From Pholiota molesta (lineage: Eukaryota; Basidiomycota; Agaricomycetes; Agaricales; Strophariaceae): a stretch of 64,000 nt of DNA. Below are positions 46,755 through 59,849 of the stretch, piece after piece (the stretch's first letter is position 1; the number at the start of each line of letters is the position of its first letter). The translations under genes were made by a program, and so were the position numbers. The notes under the pieces were generated by a model. That model was not told the DNA's origin. It ran no database searches and saw only the letters and a program-made list of their open reading frames with translations. The stretch spans positions 1-64,000 of the forward strand of contig JACGCK010000141.1 in NCBI GenBank assembly GCA_014925825.1, in the 5' to 3' direction.

Positions 46755-49700
46755 AGTCGAAACAGACAATCTTTCCTATCGCGTCCCTGGACCTATCAGT
46801 GTCCTCAAAAACGACGGAATTGCGCCCAGTGCTCGCCTTTCAGGGGCGATGAGTGTACCCATACTCCCAGCGCTGCGCATGACTGCCGAGGGCGACTGCA
46901 TCGTCCAGGAAGACGTTTCTTTAGATCCTCCACCGAGCAGCAAGTTCAGTGTTTCGTATGCCCGCACGAAAGGTCGCCAAAATTCGATGTCGGCAGGCAA
47001 CAAGCCCAACGCGAGCGGTGCATCCGACGGCGAAGCACAGGGATCAGACGGAGACGCACCAGAGGACGACGAGGTTGTATACCCCAAATCCACGCCTTCA
47101 CCAATGGTAGAGCAACCAAGCGCGAACACCCCGACCTTTCCACAGCGACAATATAGCAACCTCCCGCGTACACAATCCATGCCGCTTCCTTCTCTGCTTA
47201 GCCAGCTACAGAATCCACACAAGGCTGGATCGCAATCAAACTTCGAACTATCACCTTTACCTTCTCCACAGGTTCGCGAAGTCTCTATGGAACTCGCCGA
47301 TTCCATCCAACTCGCCATTCAAACTATGCTCCAAATATCTCCGCCACAGGTGTTGGATCCAGCAAGAGAACAGTTCTCCGCCTGTTCGCTTTCCATTCCG
47401 ACGTCGTCAATGTCTGCTTTATTTACGGCTATGAAGAGCCTCAACTACATTTCGGCGAACATGGCGTCATTCTGCGAATCCGCCACGGACACCCATTCTA
47501 AATCCCACAATGAATTCGATATCGGAGAGGTGCTGCAATGTGTTGGCGACGCATTGAGCGGAGCTGCGGCGCAATGCGGTGTCGATTTGGTGATATATCA
47601 CGGAGATGTAGGGTTGAAGCATGTATATGTGTCTGGAGACGAAAGTGGCATATCGTTTGCACTGTCACATGTAATTTTTTCTTCTTCTTCTTTGTTTGCA
47701 TACAGCTCTAATCTTTTTCTTTGTAGATCATTCGCCAAGTATTGAATACAGCAGAACGGGGCGATTCCATCGAACTCGGGCTGTTGGTCAGTCCAATCAC
47801 CATATCCACACAAGGCTTTCACCCAAACACCGAGTCTCCTCCAATTGATGACCTTTTAACTGCTGCGCCCTTGCAATCGAACGGTCCTGTCAAGGTGATC
47901 ATTCGCATTTCGCATAAATACGCCCCTTCGGAGACCCACCAAGGCGCCAGTCATCCAAAAGACGTCGTTACTACCGAAATCCGACAAAAACCTTGTTTTG
48001 ACACCCTCTTCCTTCGTCGCATCCTCCGCCAGATTGATGGTAACCTCAACGCAGATCTTCCGCCCCCCGAAGCATTCACCAGCGGTCGTACATGCGACCT
48101 TGAAATGGTTCTGGACCGCGCTCCTTTGCCCACACCTGCCCCACCCACAGAAGACGGAAATCAAAGCCCTCCCAACGAACCCACCCTTGAACAACTCTCG
48201 TCCTTCGGAGAAACCTTGAAAGGTAAAAGAGTGACGCTATACGCAAGTGCGAGAGGATCATTTGCTCACCACCTTACGAGCTATTTGACTGCTTGGGGTA
48301 TGGATGTGACACATGTGTCTCCGGACGGTCATGTTGACGGTTTGGCGGATCAAAACTCCTCTTCCTCGGACGATGGTCGTGCGCCTTCGTTTGGCCAATA
48401 CTCTGCAGGTGCACCAGGATCACCGGGCAAGTCTGACCAACGGTCTACGCCTCCTGAAGGCCCTGCGTTCATCGTCGTCGATGATGATGTTGACATCTTG
48501 AAGGATCGCCTACAGGCTCTGCGGTTTGAAAGCCAGCCTTCGTTCATGGGTCCTTCGTCAAGAAAAAGACCACAGTTGTCAACTAGGACTCGGTCGACTT
48601 CCCAAGTTGCCCGTTTCTTGGGCATCAACAACCTCGCCCGCCCATCTTCACCCGTCGTCATTCTATATTTCACGAGTCTCGCAAATTACAAGGCCGTGCG
48701 AGAATTCATGCAGTCTATCACTATATCATATACCGCTACCTCCACTCCTCTTCCTGAAGTGATGATCATCCCGAAGCCGGCTGGTCCTCGTCGGTTTCTG
48801 ACTGCTTTGCACACCGCGGTCACTAAACCCAATGTGGATCCTATGTTCACGCCGATAGCGACATCGCCTTCCAGCCCATCAGTCAGAGAGTCAGATGGCT
48901 CATTCTTTCCCTTGGTTGCAAACGACCAGAACGCTGGCACTAGTGCCGGCGGAGGCCACCCTGGCAGCAGCCCGCAGATCCAATCGCCAGGGCTGAAAAA
49001 TACCAACCGGCCCCGTGGCTCTCGCACCAGCTCAGACCGGTCGACGGCGTCCAATGGCGCGGCTGGTCCTAATGCACTATCGGTCCTACCTCCATCACCG
49101 CTTGCACTGCCAGATAATGTCGAGTATTTCTCTGCTGCCGCGCAGAAGCTCGGCACGTCGCCGTCTTCGGGCCTTGTCATACAGAGTCCGGACGGGCAGA
49201 CAGCGGGCATATACTTCCATCCGCGGAGTAAGAGCGCGAGCACTTCGCGAAACCCGTCCAGTCGGTCGATGGAGCGAGGGAATGGGCAGCTTGTGGTGCC
49301 TGATGCAACGAGAGGACCCCCAATGCAGCGCACCCCGTCTGGCAGCGGAAGGACAGAGACCACGACCTCGTTCGCGGTCCTACATGAAGTGCACCGGAGT
49401 ACAGCACGGCCCGCTCTCAACCCGAGTCCCAGTCCCACATCCCCGTTGTCGGCGTCGCCAACGGCCCCAGCGCCGAGAGCACCGCGTCTGCGGTCGGTGG
49501 GCCCGGTTGAGGAGAATAAGGAGGGCGAACTGCAGCCGTCGCTTTCGATGAGCATCCTCTCGCCGGTCCCGAGACGGAAGAGCGAAGACAAGCAGGGGTT
49601 GGCAGCGGCTTCGCCGACAGAGGGCGGCCCCAGCACGCCGGTCCGGCGAGCGGGCGCGAAGCGGGGCTCGGATGCCAAGGAGCCAGCTGTTCCTACCAAA

Positions 49701-51151
49701 AAGCGAGGGAAGACGTTTGGGTCAGACGCGAATGTCGTGCCCCCGATTAGTGTGTTGATCGTTGATGGTATGTCTCTTTCTGTGCATATAGCTATGTTTA
49801 TGGGCACTCATGATGTTCATTTGCTTTACAGATAACCCTATCAATCAGACTATTCTATCTACGTTTATGAAGCGGAAGCGGATAAAGTATGATTTGGCGA
49901 GCAATGGACAAGAAGCAGTGCAGAAGTGGCGGACTGGAGGATTCCATTTGATTCTGGTACGTCCTTTCAATTTATGAAACCGTAGCTAGTGCTAATGCTT
50001 TTTGTCCAGATGGATATTCAGATGCCCGTCATGGACGGAATACAAGCCACAAAAGAAATTCGGCGGTTAGAGAAGGCCAATGCCTCCGCCGGATTCCCCC
50101 CTCCATCACCATTCACTGAAGGACAGCAAACGCCATCCAGTACCACATCTTCCGTCACATCAGCAAACCTAGAAGCGAAATACATAAATTCGCCCTACCG
50201 TTCCTCAGTGATCATCGTCGCGCTCACTGCATCATCACTGCAGAGCGATCGTGTGGCTGCCCTTGCAGCGGGCTGCAACGACTTCCTCACGAAACCGGTC
50301 TCGCTCCTATGGCTCAACAACAAGATCATCGAGTGGGGCTCGATCAAGGCGCTCCAGATGTGGGCCGACATCCGCCCTGAGGCGGTCAAGAACATGCAGA
50401 ACGGACAGGCGCTGCAGGCGACGCGGGTGGCGGAGCGGCTGCAGCTGCCGGCGTCTGCGACGAAGGCACATGGGCGCCGCGTGTCGATGACGCTGATGGA
50501 CGATAACGCGGCGGCGCTCGCGCTGGCTTCTGCGGGGCCTATTCAAAATCTTTCAGGATCGATACCGCCTTCGCCGACGACGTCGTACTTCAGGATGCCT
50601 GGACGGGCGTCTCCAGTGGCAAGGACTTCTTCGCCTGGGTATATGAACGCCTCAGATGCATCCAGAAAACGAGAAACTTTTTCGGGTCCGGTGAAGAAGG
50701 GATCTCTTGATTCTGAAGATGGTATGTTTTGTTTTTGATATAATGATAAATGATACTAAAGTAGCTCTTCCTTCTTTTTTTTTCTCTGGTGCTAAAGATG
50801 GTGAGTTTTCTCGCTACTAATTGCTGTATTGAGTCCCATTTATTGACCCTCCACATTGTTGTTGTAGACACGCCGAAAGTGCCCACACCACGCGAAGCTG
50901 CCGTCAGGCTCAGAAACGATTCTAACGTATCAAAATCGCGCTCGATTACTCCAACCCAAGCTCGCGTCACCGCTCTACCTACACCGGGCCGAGTACCCGA
51001 TTCTCCCCATTCCAGCAACACACCGACTAGATTACGAACCACTCCCAAGGCAAGTCCTGGACACGAAGAGAACCAAACCTCTCCTATTCTTCCGGGTACC
51101 TTGAATCATAGCGAGACACCCGACGCCCCTCGCAAAGTACATTGTCCATGA
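46755..51151 (+). CDS. SSK1: SSK1-type response regulator of the HOG pathway
   Basis: This response regulator receives phosphate from a two-component phosphorelay and, when dephosphorylated, activates the MAPKKK of the high-osmolarity pathway. The frame is open from a probable acceptor at 46754; the first in-frame ATG is 46849, so an upstream exon with the true start may be missing. A long N-terminal region includes RVTLYASARGSFAHHLTSYL and a degenerate receiver-like segment (FIVVDDDVDILKDRLQALRF). The receiver domain spans 49,745-50,345: VLIVDDNPINQTILSTFMKR, the phospho-acceptor Asp in LILMDIQMPVMDGIQATKEI, the conserved ALTAS Thr/Ser, and LTKPVS with the Lys. Introns lie at 47671-47726, 49768-49830, 49957-50009, 50722-50797 and 50801-50867. 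A Ser/Pro-rich tail ends at TGA 51149-51151. Confidence 0.92.
50798..50800 (+). other. Possible 3-nt microexon in SSK1
   Basis: Between two introns with consensus ends (GTATGT...AAAG and GTGAGT...GTAG) lies ATG. Including it adds one Asp to an acidic run (ED|D|DTP). Skipping it keeps the frame, so it is optional by frame alone. Confidence 0.45.
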
Positions 51152-52369
51152 CGCTTCTGGTCGGTTTTGGGGGTCTTCGCAGTTATTATTATTGCGAGAA
51201 CTTTGCCGCGCATCCTCAAAATCGCTGGGGTCTTACTTGCTATATATTTCCTCTGGCGATCATATGCATTCATTCGTTCTAGACGTTCATCTGCATTTTA
51301 TTGATACTAATAAGCATCCTTTGTTTCTCTGGATATTCTCCGCCTCTGTTACTTGATCTCTCGATGTCTCTCCTTTTTTTTACGTACAGTTGCATTGATA
51401 TCCTCATTCACGATTTTTTTTTTCTGGATCCTTTGTGTTGTGTGATATTATTTTGGGTTGGAGGTAAATTGGGAATTTAGTATGGAACGCTTATCTTCCT
51501 CTCTCCCTTTTGTTCGACCAGGAGAGGAAAGTTTGCGAGTTGTAATATTATTGTGTGATCCTCGTAATGTATACTTACATGTTATCTCCTATTCACGATG
51601 AGAAGCGAAACATGTGCTGAGTTTTCTCGATAAACCGTTTGCATTGCACGGCCAGGGTTAGGGATAGGTGTGTGTATGGCTGAGAATCGAACGAAAATTC
51701 AATTATTATACTATTCAATCTTGTCTACAATGAGGCGGCGAAATTGCGGTGAAAAGCAATATTAATACAGCAGACCGTTATTTGTTAGAGCCACACATTG
51801 CTATGAATAAAAGAAGCGCCATTACTCAAGCGCCTTTTTGGCAGACGATGGCTCCTGAGGGTAGTTTGCGAGCGTGGTGTGCGATGCATATTGATTTAGC
51901 TTCATTTATGCTTTTAACAGATTCATTCATAATATATCCAGGCAAGCGGCTCTATCAAGGGTTTAACGGTTACATTCTAAAAAATTCAAATCACTAACCA
52001 TTCGTTCATCCCACAGCTAGCGCATTCAAGCGCGTAAAGTTCGGCAGCGGCAAGATATGTATGAAATAAGGAGTGTGGTGATTTTTAGATACTTTTTTCA
52101 GCTAAGTAACAACAGGTACCAGAGAGAGAAGGGTTCAAAAATACTATTTACTCGAAGACGATCACTTCGTGATAAAGAACGCGTCAGCGGCCAGTACATT
52201 TGCATAAATACTTAAATTATCTTATAAATATCAAACGAAGGGTGGGAAACATAGGGATATCGTGAAGATTATAGAGTCAATGGGTCGAGTAAAACAATGA
52301 AATGAGAGTAAGGGAGCGATATGCAAGGCATTCCGGGGACACCAGGCAAACATCTTCAAAGTTCTCTGA
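51152..52369. other. Convergent intergenic region
   Basis: T-rich 3' flank of SSK1 (to about 51,600) followed by AT-rich sequence to the 3' end of the secreted-protein gene. A single TTAGGG-like word near 51,656 is not a telomere repeat. No gene. Confidence 0.4.
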
Positions 52370-53639
52370 TCAGTCCAGGTTGGTATACCTCAACGTCTGC
52401 GCGTGAAGATATGAGTAAATATCAATAACAAGATACATGATCGTTTTGATAAGATGGCTTACGATTTTGCGGAACTCGGTCTCATAGAAGGCAGAGGTAG
52501 CCCCGACGTCGCCAGTGACGAAGATGATATCGGGGTTGTTCACCGCAGATACAATGTGTGCCGGTATAGAGCCTGCAGAAAAGTTTAATATTTCACCTCA
52601 GCAAATGTCAAGTTACAGGCTTCCTTACGTCCATCTGGATTTATCCACACTGGCACAGCGGTTTGAGCAGAGGGGTCAAGAGTCCACTGAACAAAAGAGA
52701 CGCACTGGTGAGCTATCTCTTTGATATACAATGCGAAGAAAAAGACGCACAACGTTGCTTTCAACATAGCTAGAGCCATTGGTATCGAGATTGTTCTTGT
52801 TGAGAGTTGGGAGAGCGCCCGCACGTGCTGGAGGGTGATGGTCAGTGTCTGATCCGTTCACAAGAGATTGGTTGGCCTGGAGGTCAACAAACTCACTGGC
52901 TGAGGCGCTGTTGACAAGGCATAGAACGCTATTGACACATAATTAATTAGCTCAAAAGGAATCATAATACATGCCTCAGTTTATTCACTTGGCCGATCCA
53001 GGACCAATATCTGTCGGAGAGCCAACATTACACTGACCAATGCCGAAGTATTTGTAAGGATAGGACGCCTACAACAGAGGAGAGATCAGCGGTTTGGCAT
53101 GATGAGGTTGAACAGAGTGGCGCACATCTGGGGAAGAATACACTAGTCGTTGCGCATCGCGTGTATCACGCGTAGCCAATGTCCCAGAGTAGGTAATAAC
53201 CGCGCCCTCTTCAGTAGGGCTAATCGTCCAGCCGGTGTTGTTTGAAAACGCCAGGCTTCCGACAGGTGCCCCAGTTGTGGCGTCCTGAGCGCTAAACCTT
53301 CTAGCGTTCTCGGTGCGGAATGCGGATGTCTGACGACGCTGAGCGGTGCCTTTAGATCAATGTTCAAGAAGACGTTGTACATGAGCAACAACGCGGACGA
53401 TATAAATTTACGTGTCTAAATTACTTACCTCTCCGCGTTGGCTTCCGGCTTGTAAGCCATCTAGCATGAGCCTCCGCTTCGGTTAGCTTGAGCTTTACGA
53501 CGGGGCTGGTGTTCGCTGCCCTAGATTTGAAGCGCGCAACATTCTTTGGTGGTCTTAAGGACCTGTCGAATCCCTGTACTGTGGAGGCGAAGGTCGTCAA
53601 AAGGATGGCAAGTAGCGACAGACGGTAAAAAAAGCCCAT
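52370..53639 (-). CDS. Small secreted protein of unknown family
   Basis: The ATG at 53637-53639 begins a classic signal peptide (MGFFYRLSLLAILLTTFAS) with likely cleavage after VQG. Exons on the minus strand include 53429-53639, 53126-53349, 53034-53068, 52897-52928 and further short exons down to 52370-52395 or so, giving about 255 residues. The mature part contains NTSPVVKLKLTEAEAHARWL, GSLAFSNNTGWTISPT, an N-glycosylation-like NNTG, and ends in IIFVTGDVGATSAFYETEF then TLRYTNLD. There are no transmembrane helices, GPI signal, obvious catalytic motif or cysteine pattern. I know no family; similar low-complexity secreted proteins are common in wood-decay and mycorrhizal fungi. The exon 3-4 junction was chosen because it alone keeps all later exons in frame. 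Confidence 0.6.
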
Positions 53640-56600
53640 GACGGGAAAGCAAGAGAGGTTGGGGTAAATTTAAAAGAAAGAGAGGCTTAATACGCGTGCT
53701 CTGCTGCTGAGTTTGTTCATATATAGTTGCCAGAGGTGCGTGGAGCGGAGAGAGGTATGATCTAAGGAAGCAGGGCTAGGATAGTAAACATAGCACTCCA
53801 TCGAGCATTGTATGTGGTGTTATGAATGATCGAAAATCACACTTCCTTGTCAAATAGTAGCGCTGAGTGTAAATGGACAATTCCGGTTATGGGAGCACAA
53901 GAACTACAGCGAGCATGGTTGGTAGAGGAGATTTGATGTCAAAGACAAGCATATCAAAGAAAGGAAACACTCCATTTAAAGTTAGTCCCGGTCTCAGATC
54001 TAGAAGGGTTCGCAAAAGTAGAGCCTAGTACATAGAGCAGTGGCGGAGAATGTCTGTTGCAGCTCTACAAGGCCATTCAAAGAGCATACACGATATACTG
54101 GTGCTTAACACAGCACAATGCTATTGGTCGGAATAATAGAATGAACCAGAATTCCTTGAGAGCGCCGCGGAAATCTTATCCAAGTTTGCCAGCGAAGTAA
54201 GTACCAAGCTGGTGAACTCTTCAACAAAATTGCTCCGAATTCCAGCATAGATGTTTTTGCGAATCCCATGCCTTGTGAAGTTCAGACCCAAGCTTTCACA
54301 AAGAGTTAGAAAGCCAGCCGATAGTGTGTTCCTGAAATGCGAAGTCCTGGCGTTAGACGGTGATTCCTAGAGTACCATGAGCGCTTGGTCCAAGTGACGC
54401 GTCGCCGTCTTCGCGAGCGCGTGCCGCGTACGCTCAGCTACTGACGTAAGAGAATTCGATAAGATTAAATTCAGATGTGTGTTGAAATGGTGTGCCAAGA
54501 CAACTCTGACTTGGTTCTTCCAGCGTTCAAACGTTCATATTGCTTTTTAAAAAACATCCATCCTATCCATTCAAGTTTGTCTTATACATATGAGGAAAAT
54601 GACAGAATCGGCAAGATACGATTGCCATTACTCACTAAATTTATTGCAGCGCCTACCAATATTACAAACACTTAAAAAAAACAACGACAGACGTATATGC
54701 GTTCCCTACTTCCGAACGACTTGATAGGTTTTGAGTTGCATCATGTTATGTAGTCAGATCGAAATATAACGTCTGAAACCCAAACTCCATCTTGAGTAAA
54801 TCATATAGTCTTGGGGCCAATCTCACCCATTTTATCACCGCGAATATTTCATGCTGATTGTCGACGCATTTCAGGAGAAGGAAAAAAAGAAGAAGAATTT
54901 CAAAACCCAGACAAAATCCAAAATTTCCGACCACTTGCCTGGCACTTGTCCTTATCTCAGCGCGGTTATAAGGGGCAAAGATTCGCGGGAGAAAAAGTTG
55001 TGCATATCAATCGAGTCGACCCTGAATTAAACCGTGCCACAGATCCCAGCACTCGCGTTCTAAAGTCCTTTAAATTCCATTATTCGACAAGCCTGAGTAC
55101 GCGCCACCTCCACGCTGGTGGGAAGGCGGGGACAACCCTACGTGGTAAGTATGTCAATGAATTACGAAGCTCAGATTTGCAAGTTCGGATGCACATCAGG
55201 AACTCCAAGCGAAACGCGGCGACAGATTAGATTTGAACAATGCTATTCATTACGGATTGTCGTCGACGATGTCGGTCAGGCAAAGTCGTGCGCAGCATGA
55301 ACAGGGCGCACTTTCGACGGTGAACGAGTCGATCGATTATCACATGCATTTCGACCTCGCCATCGCCGTTGCTTTGCAGTCAGTGCGTGCCTTTCGAGGC
55401 TCAGGACCAACTCTGCGAGAATTACACATTCCAATCAAGAATCTACCACAGGTGGGCCTACCGTGACTCGACTTCGAAACGAACAGGGAGATTCAGTAGT
55501 TTCGGAGCGCAGTACTGGATATTGAATACGCATAAGCACGAGCTTTTCACGATAAACGAGGCAAGTCCGAGGCGCCACTATAACGGATCAGAGGGAGATT
55601 CAGAGGCTGGCTGCAGAATAGTGAAATCACCGAGAGAAGCTGATCACAGAAGACGTCTCCTGAAAGGAGTCAATCCGACCTGGAAGAGAACACGGAGAAT
55701 AGCATCGTCTACAATTAATCATCGTCCGACATTCTCTGCTTCCACTCGCCATAGTTGGCCTGGTAATACTGTTTTCCAGATAGTCAGGAATTGAGAGATG
55801 GAAGCGGATAGTCGCGCGATGCAGCCTATGGAATTAGCACCCCAGAGCTGGCGGGCCCCCAGGCGATCGAGAATCGACGCCTCGATGGTGCAAAGACAGC
55901 AGACGCGTCGCAAATTCGCTATTTGCGTTCGACCCCGAAATGGAGATCGAGGTCGCTCGAGCCACCGAAGCAGCAGCAGCACCCGAAATAAAGCCTTTCC
56001 AGGTTCTAGGTTCGTATCCGTGCGCGCAAAGCCCAGGGAAACAAGAGTCGAACAGGATTCAGCGCTCAGCGCTCAGCAGTGTGTTCAAGTTCAAGCGATA
56101 CATGTGCGTGCTCAGAGCTCCATAACCGGCTATTGCGCGTCTAATGGCCCGACCGGCAACGCGGCTACTCTTCGGCGCGAGGGGATCGCTATACCGTCGA
56201 TCGCGTCGGAATCTGCGTTCGGCGGCAGCGGGCGCACATATAGGCGCACACACATACAACGCAGATGCACTTTAACTCATAAAAGGCTGTTGGACGCTCC
56301 CGAGATGACATATCCTATCACATACATACCCCAGTAGTACTAGCTTTTCAAATTTCTTCAGCGCCTGCTTCTAGCCGGCTTCTCGCCTGGTGCGTGAGCG
56401 TTGAGCCACTGAAGCACTGCCATATACGGGAGGGCCCCACGCCCTAAACCGTTGATGCGCCTTGATGCGCTCGGGCGGCTTCGGGTGCACATATGTACAT
56501 ACGCGCGATCGCTGATCGAGAGCCTCGAGGCGGAGATCATGATCGTGACGGGATGGCCGTCGGGCGGACGTTGTGGCGGGTCGGCGGTGAGTATGCCGAG

Positions 56601-57665
56601 CGGCGAGCGCGGCGGGTGGCTGGAAAAGGATGGGGGAGGCGAGAAAGTCGGTGTCGGTGGCCATGGAAATCGTGTTTTTGCACTGAGCTACGAAGTTCCT
56701 GAGAGCAATCCATTTTGTGGACCAGAGCCATGCTTGCCGTACAGTTTCTGAGGCTGGACTGGGCTAGGTACTCAATCGCATGGATTCAGAGGGATGAATT
56801 CGATAATGAAAAAGAAGGCGTCCACACGCACAATTTTGGAATCCATTCATGCATATTTTATCTCAGAAGTAGTAGTATTGTCGTCATATCAAGCCATATC
56901 ATGGATAACACACCACATCATTCGTATCGCAGCGATAACCAGCCAGCTCTATTTGGCTGTCTTATCATCCGAATAAGACCTGTGAGAGCTAGTTTGTGCT
57001 ATCTCTTTTCGCGCCCTGGGACTGTACAGCAGCCGCTCTGACGCACAAGCACATCCGTTCATGGCCTACCGCCCGCGACATTTGATTAGAGACGTGGGCC
57101 TCGACAGGACGAGACGCGAGCTTCCGTCGTATGTTCTGCGGGCGGCGAGGTGAGGGCCCGAGAGCGGCACACGTGCGGACTTGGTAGAAATATTATGAAC
57201 AAATTGAAGTATGATCTCACTCTGGTGTTGCCTTGTCCTCGCATGGCACTACATACCCAGCCCGGGAAGGCAATTAATGCGAATCATTACAACGCGGAGA
57301 TGTGCTGAGGCCTGTTTTCTCGATGCGGTCGCCGCTTGGAGAGGGGTGTGGTTCGCTATGGAGCGAGCATGGGGTGCTCTGAGCAGTGGGATGTGGGGTA
57401 AGAGAGTGCTAGTGACAGAATGTGAGAAGACTCGGGGGAGGAGGAAGACTGTGATTATTTCGCCCGATGCAGATCTGGCAGCCAAATATAGCGAGATCGA
57501 TCTAGCCGGCAAAAGTATATCGGACCGGCTGAGATGCTAATTATGTATGGCTGCACCGTGCCATTGGCGTGGACCGCCCTGGGTTGCTCTTATTTCCTCA
57601 GCCTTTCTTCTTTCTCAACCACCATCTCGCCATACATCGCCCCTCTCCGCCCATCCACTCCAAAC
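53640..57665. other. Long gene-poor region upstream of polyQ gene
   Basis: Four kilobases without a supportable gene. Several plus-strand open frames of 140-180 codons between 54,811 and 56,337 have random-looking composition and no consistent splice structure. The last 100 bp before 57666 is C/T-rich, as in highly expressed fungal promoters. Confidence 0.4.
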
Positions 57666-58533
57666 ATGAGCTTCTCCGTCGACGACCTCGTCTCATCCCT
57701 TTCTTCCAGCCACATCGGCCAGGAAGCCCTCGATCTCGCAGCGCTCCAGGTAAGCCATTCATTACCTCTATCACGCTCCAACGCGGGGGCGAAACACAAA
57801 GGGTGCTAACATACTTGTCATTCCCCAGGCGCAGCTTGCGGAGACGCTCTTCGGCGGCAGCGCTTCCAATTCGGCCCCGAGTGGTAGCAGCAGCAACAGC
57901 GCACGCCAAATGCACATCCAGATCCCCACCCGCGGGCGCGCGCAGCACACCCAGCCATGTAACACCCCGCTTGCCCGCACGCCGTCCTCTAGCTTCAATG
58001 GATGGAATATGTACAACGAGTCCCGGCGGGCCCCATCTGTCTCTTCCTCGCACTGCCTCGACGAGATGGAAGAGGACGAGCGGATGGTCGAGGAGCTTCT
58101 GCTCCCCTCATCTCCCCATTCCGGATCTGGCTCCAATGCCACTTCTTCTAATTCTTTCGGACTCCCGACGAACTCGTCGTTTTATTCATCCTCTTTCCAA
58201 TCGCCCCCACAGACGCCCGCTTCGGCCTACGCATCTCCCACGTTTACCGAGCCTCCGCCGCCGTCTCCCTCCACCTCCACCTCCCTCTTCACCTCCACCG
58301 ACCCATTCTACATCGCACAGGTGCAGGCATCACAGACGTTCAGCAATAACGCTAATGTGAATTTTAGCAACGCTCAGCAGCAGCAACAGCAACAGCAGGC
58401 CGGATTCGCCCAAAACGGCCGCCTCTCCCAATCATCCCCCTTCGCGCTCGCACCGCAGTACCACCAGTTCTCGCATGGACAAAACTGGGGCGACGTCACA
58501 TCGTTCAAGCCATGTGCCACTACCGCCTTCTGA
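57666..58533 (+). CDS. Low-complexity Agaricomycete protein with polyQ tract
   Basis: Two exons (57666-57749 and 57829-58533) encode about 260 residues. The N-terminus MSFSVDDLVSSLSSSHIGQE is followed after the intron by AQLAETLFGG and a serine-rich region. Other segments are TPLARTPSSSFNGWNMY, an acidic MEEDERMVEELLLPSSP block, Ser/Pro/Thr-rich low complexity, a run of eight Gln with Ala/Gly, and the end SFKPCATTAF. There is no known domain, signal peptide or membrane helix. The amphipathic N-terminal helix and Gln/Ser-rich body resemble transcriptional co-regulators, but that is speculation. The long gene-free flanks on both sides (4 kb and 5.4 kb) suggest long UTRs or extensive regulation. 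Confidence 0.72.
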
Positions 58534-59153
58534 TCCGCTTCCCGCTGAACTCCGTTCTGTTCTGGGCTTTCTTTCAGCGACACACATCTTCTTATGTATC
58601 CTTCCAGCGTTAGGCGTTTGGCGTTCCGGGCGCGCGTGCAAGTGCAAGAGCGAAACTCCTCCTTCATCCATTCTGCGTGATTATTTGTGGCGGCGGGGAA
58701 GAAACGGACGGGCGCGGCGATCGCCGACGACATGGATTGGCCTTGCCTGACTTGGCGTGGGGTAGAAGCGTGCCCGCAGCCGCGTGTAATGTGGACGTAC
58801 AAATGCGCTGTGGACTGTACGTACACGCGGATGCTTGCAAGTGTGGGGTCGAATTTCTTGCAGGGGTTTGTCAGGCGGAGTCGGTCCTCGGCCGGGGTCC
58901 GAGGGTCTGCGTTGTTCATCCAGTTCCGTTCCGCGCTGAAGCTGGGGCGCCCGATGCGGCTTGTGTGCTCTTAGCTCCTAGGTGCTTTTGTCAGGCGCAG
59001 CTGGCCTCGGGCTTGTGCATTTTTTGCGCGGCCCGGTTGATGGGAGATGACGCTGGCATTCTCGCTGCTCCTGCGCTTGTCTGTTCGCGGAGAGGAGAGG
59101 CGGAATTTTTGAGAACTTGACATTCGAAACGCGGGGTATTCCTGGACTTGCGA

Positions 59154-59226
59154 TCATCCCATCCATCCATCCAGCGCTCTATCCATTCATTCATTCTTTC
59201 ATCCATCCATCTATCTATCTATTCAC
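59154..59226. repeat. CATC/CTAT tetranucleotide microsatellite
   Basis: Imperfect runs of ATCC, ATTC and ATCT units (CATCCATC..., CTATCTATCTATT). Confidence 0.8.
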
Positions 59227-59346
59227 CCCCATCGATCTATACGATCCATTGATCAGCATCAGCGACACCAGAACTTGTTCTTTAAAAATTTGTTGTTCCA
59301 CTTCCGGCTTTCCTTTGCATTCATTTGGACATTCATTGCCCCGCGG

Positions 59347-59396
59347 CATCATCAGCATCAGCATCATCTTCATCTTCATCATCATCATCCGTCATC
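59347..59396. repeat. CATCAT/CATCTT trinucleotide microsatellite
   Basis: A run of CAT, CAG and CTT triplets. Confidence 0.75.
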
Positions 59397-59830
59397 TTTC
59401 AATCGACGCGATCACCCCCCATCACACAAACACACCAGTATCATGATCACTACCCCGTATCTGTATTTCATTCCACCTTCGACGTCCACCGTGAAACCCA
59501 ACGATGTACCCTAATCGTACCGTGTAGCCCAAAGTACCGTCAGCATTCCGCACTGTGCACCGATCCTGGTTCCAAGGACGGACCAAAACCAATCCACCCC
59601 ATCTTTGTCCCTTCCAGCTGTCATCGGCCAGTTGACGCGGGACCTCCATTCCAGGGTTTCCATTTCCATTTTTGAGTCCAGTGCACATGCGCCTGTATAC
59701 GTAGGACATACGCCATACATACTTAACGACGACGACTGTCAATTGCGCTGTTACCTGTACAGACTACATGGCATGACTGGGACAACCCAAGTTCCCACTG
59801 CCGTCCAACTCTATCTATATCTATTCTCGT

Positions 59831-59849
59831 CGCTCGCTCGCTCGCTCGC
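59831..59849. repeat. CGCT tetranucleotide repeat
   Basis: About four to five copies of CGCT in tandem; a short GC/CA dinucleotide run follows at 59881-59898. Confidence 0.75.

Noticed and set aside
48686..49807. A 373-codon open frame on the minus strand inside SSK1.
   Set aside because: Antisense shadow with no features; the + strand encodes the response regulator continuously.
51650..51670. A TTAGGG word suggesting a telomere-type repeat.
   Set aside because: Single occurrence within ordinary 3' flank sequence.
54811..56337. Three consecutive plus-strand open frames of about 140-180 codons.
   Set aside because: Random-looking composition, no shared motif and no plausible splicing between them.
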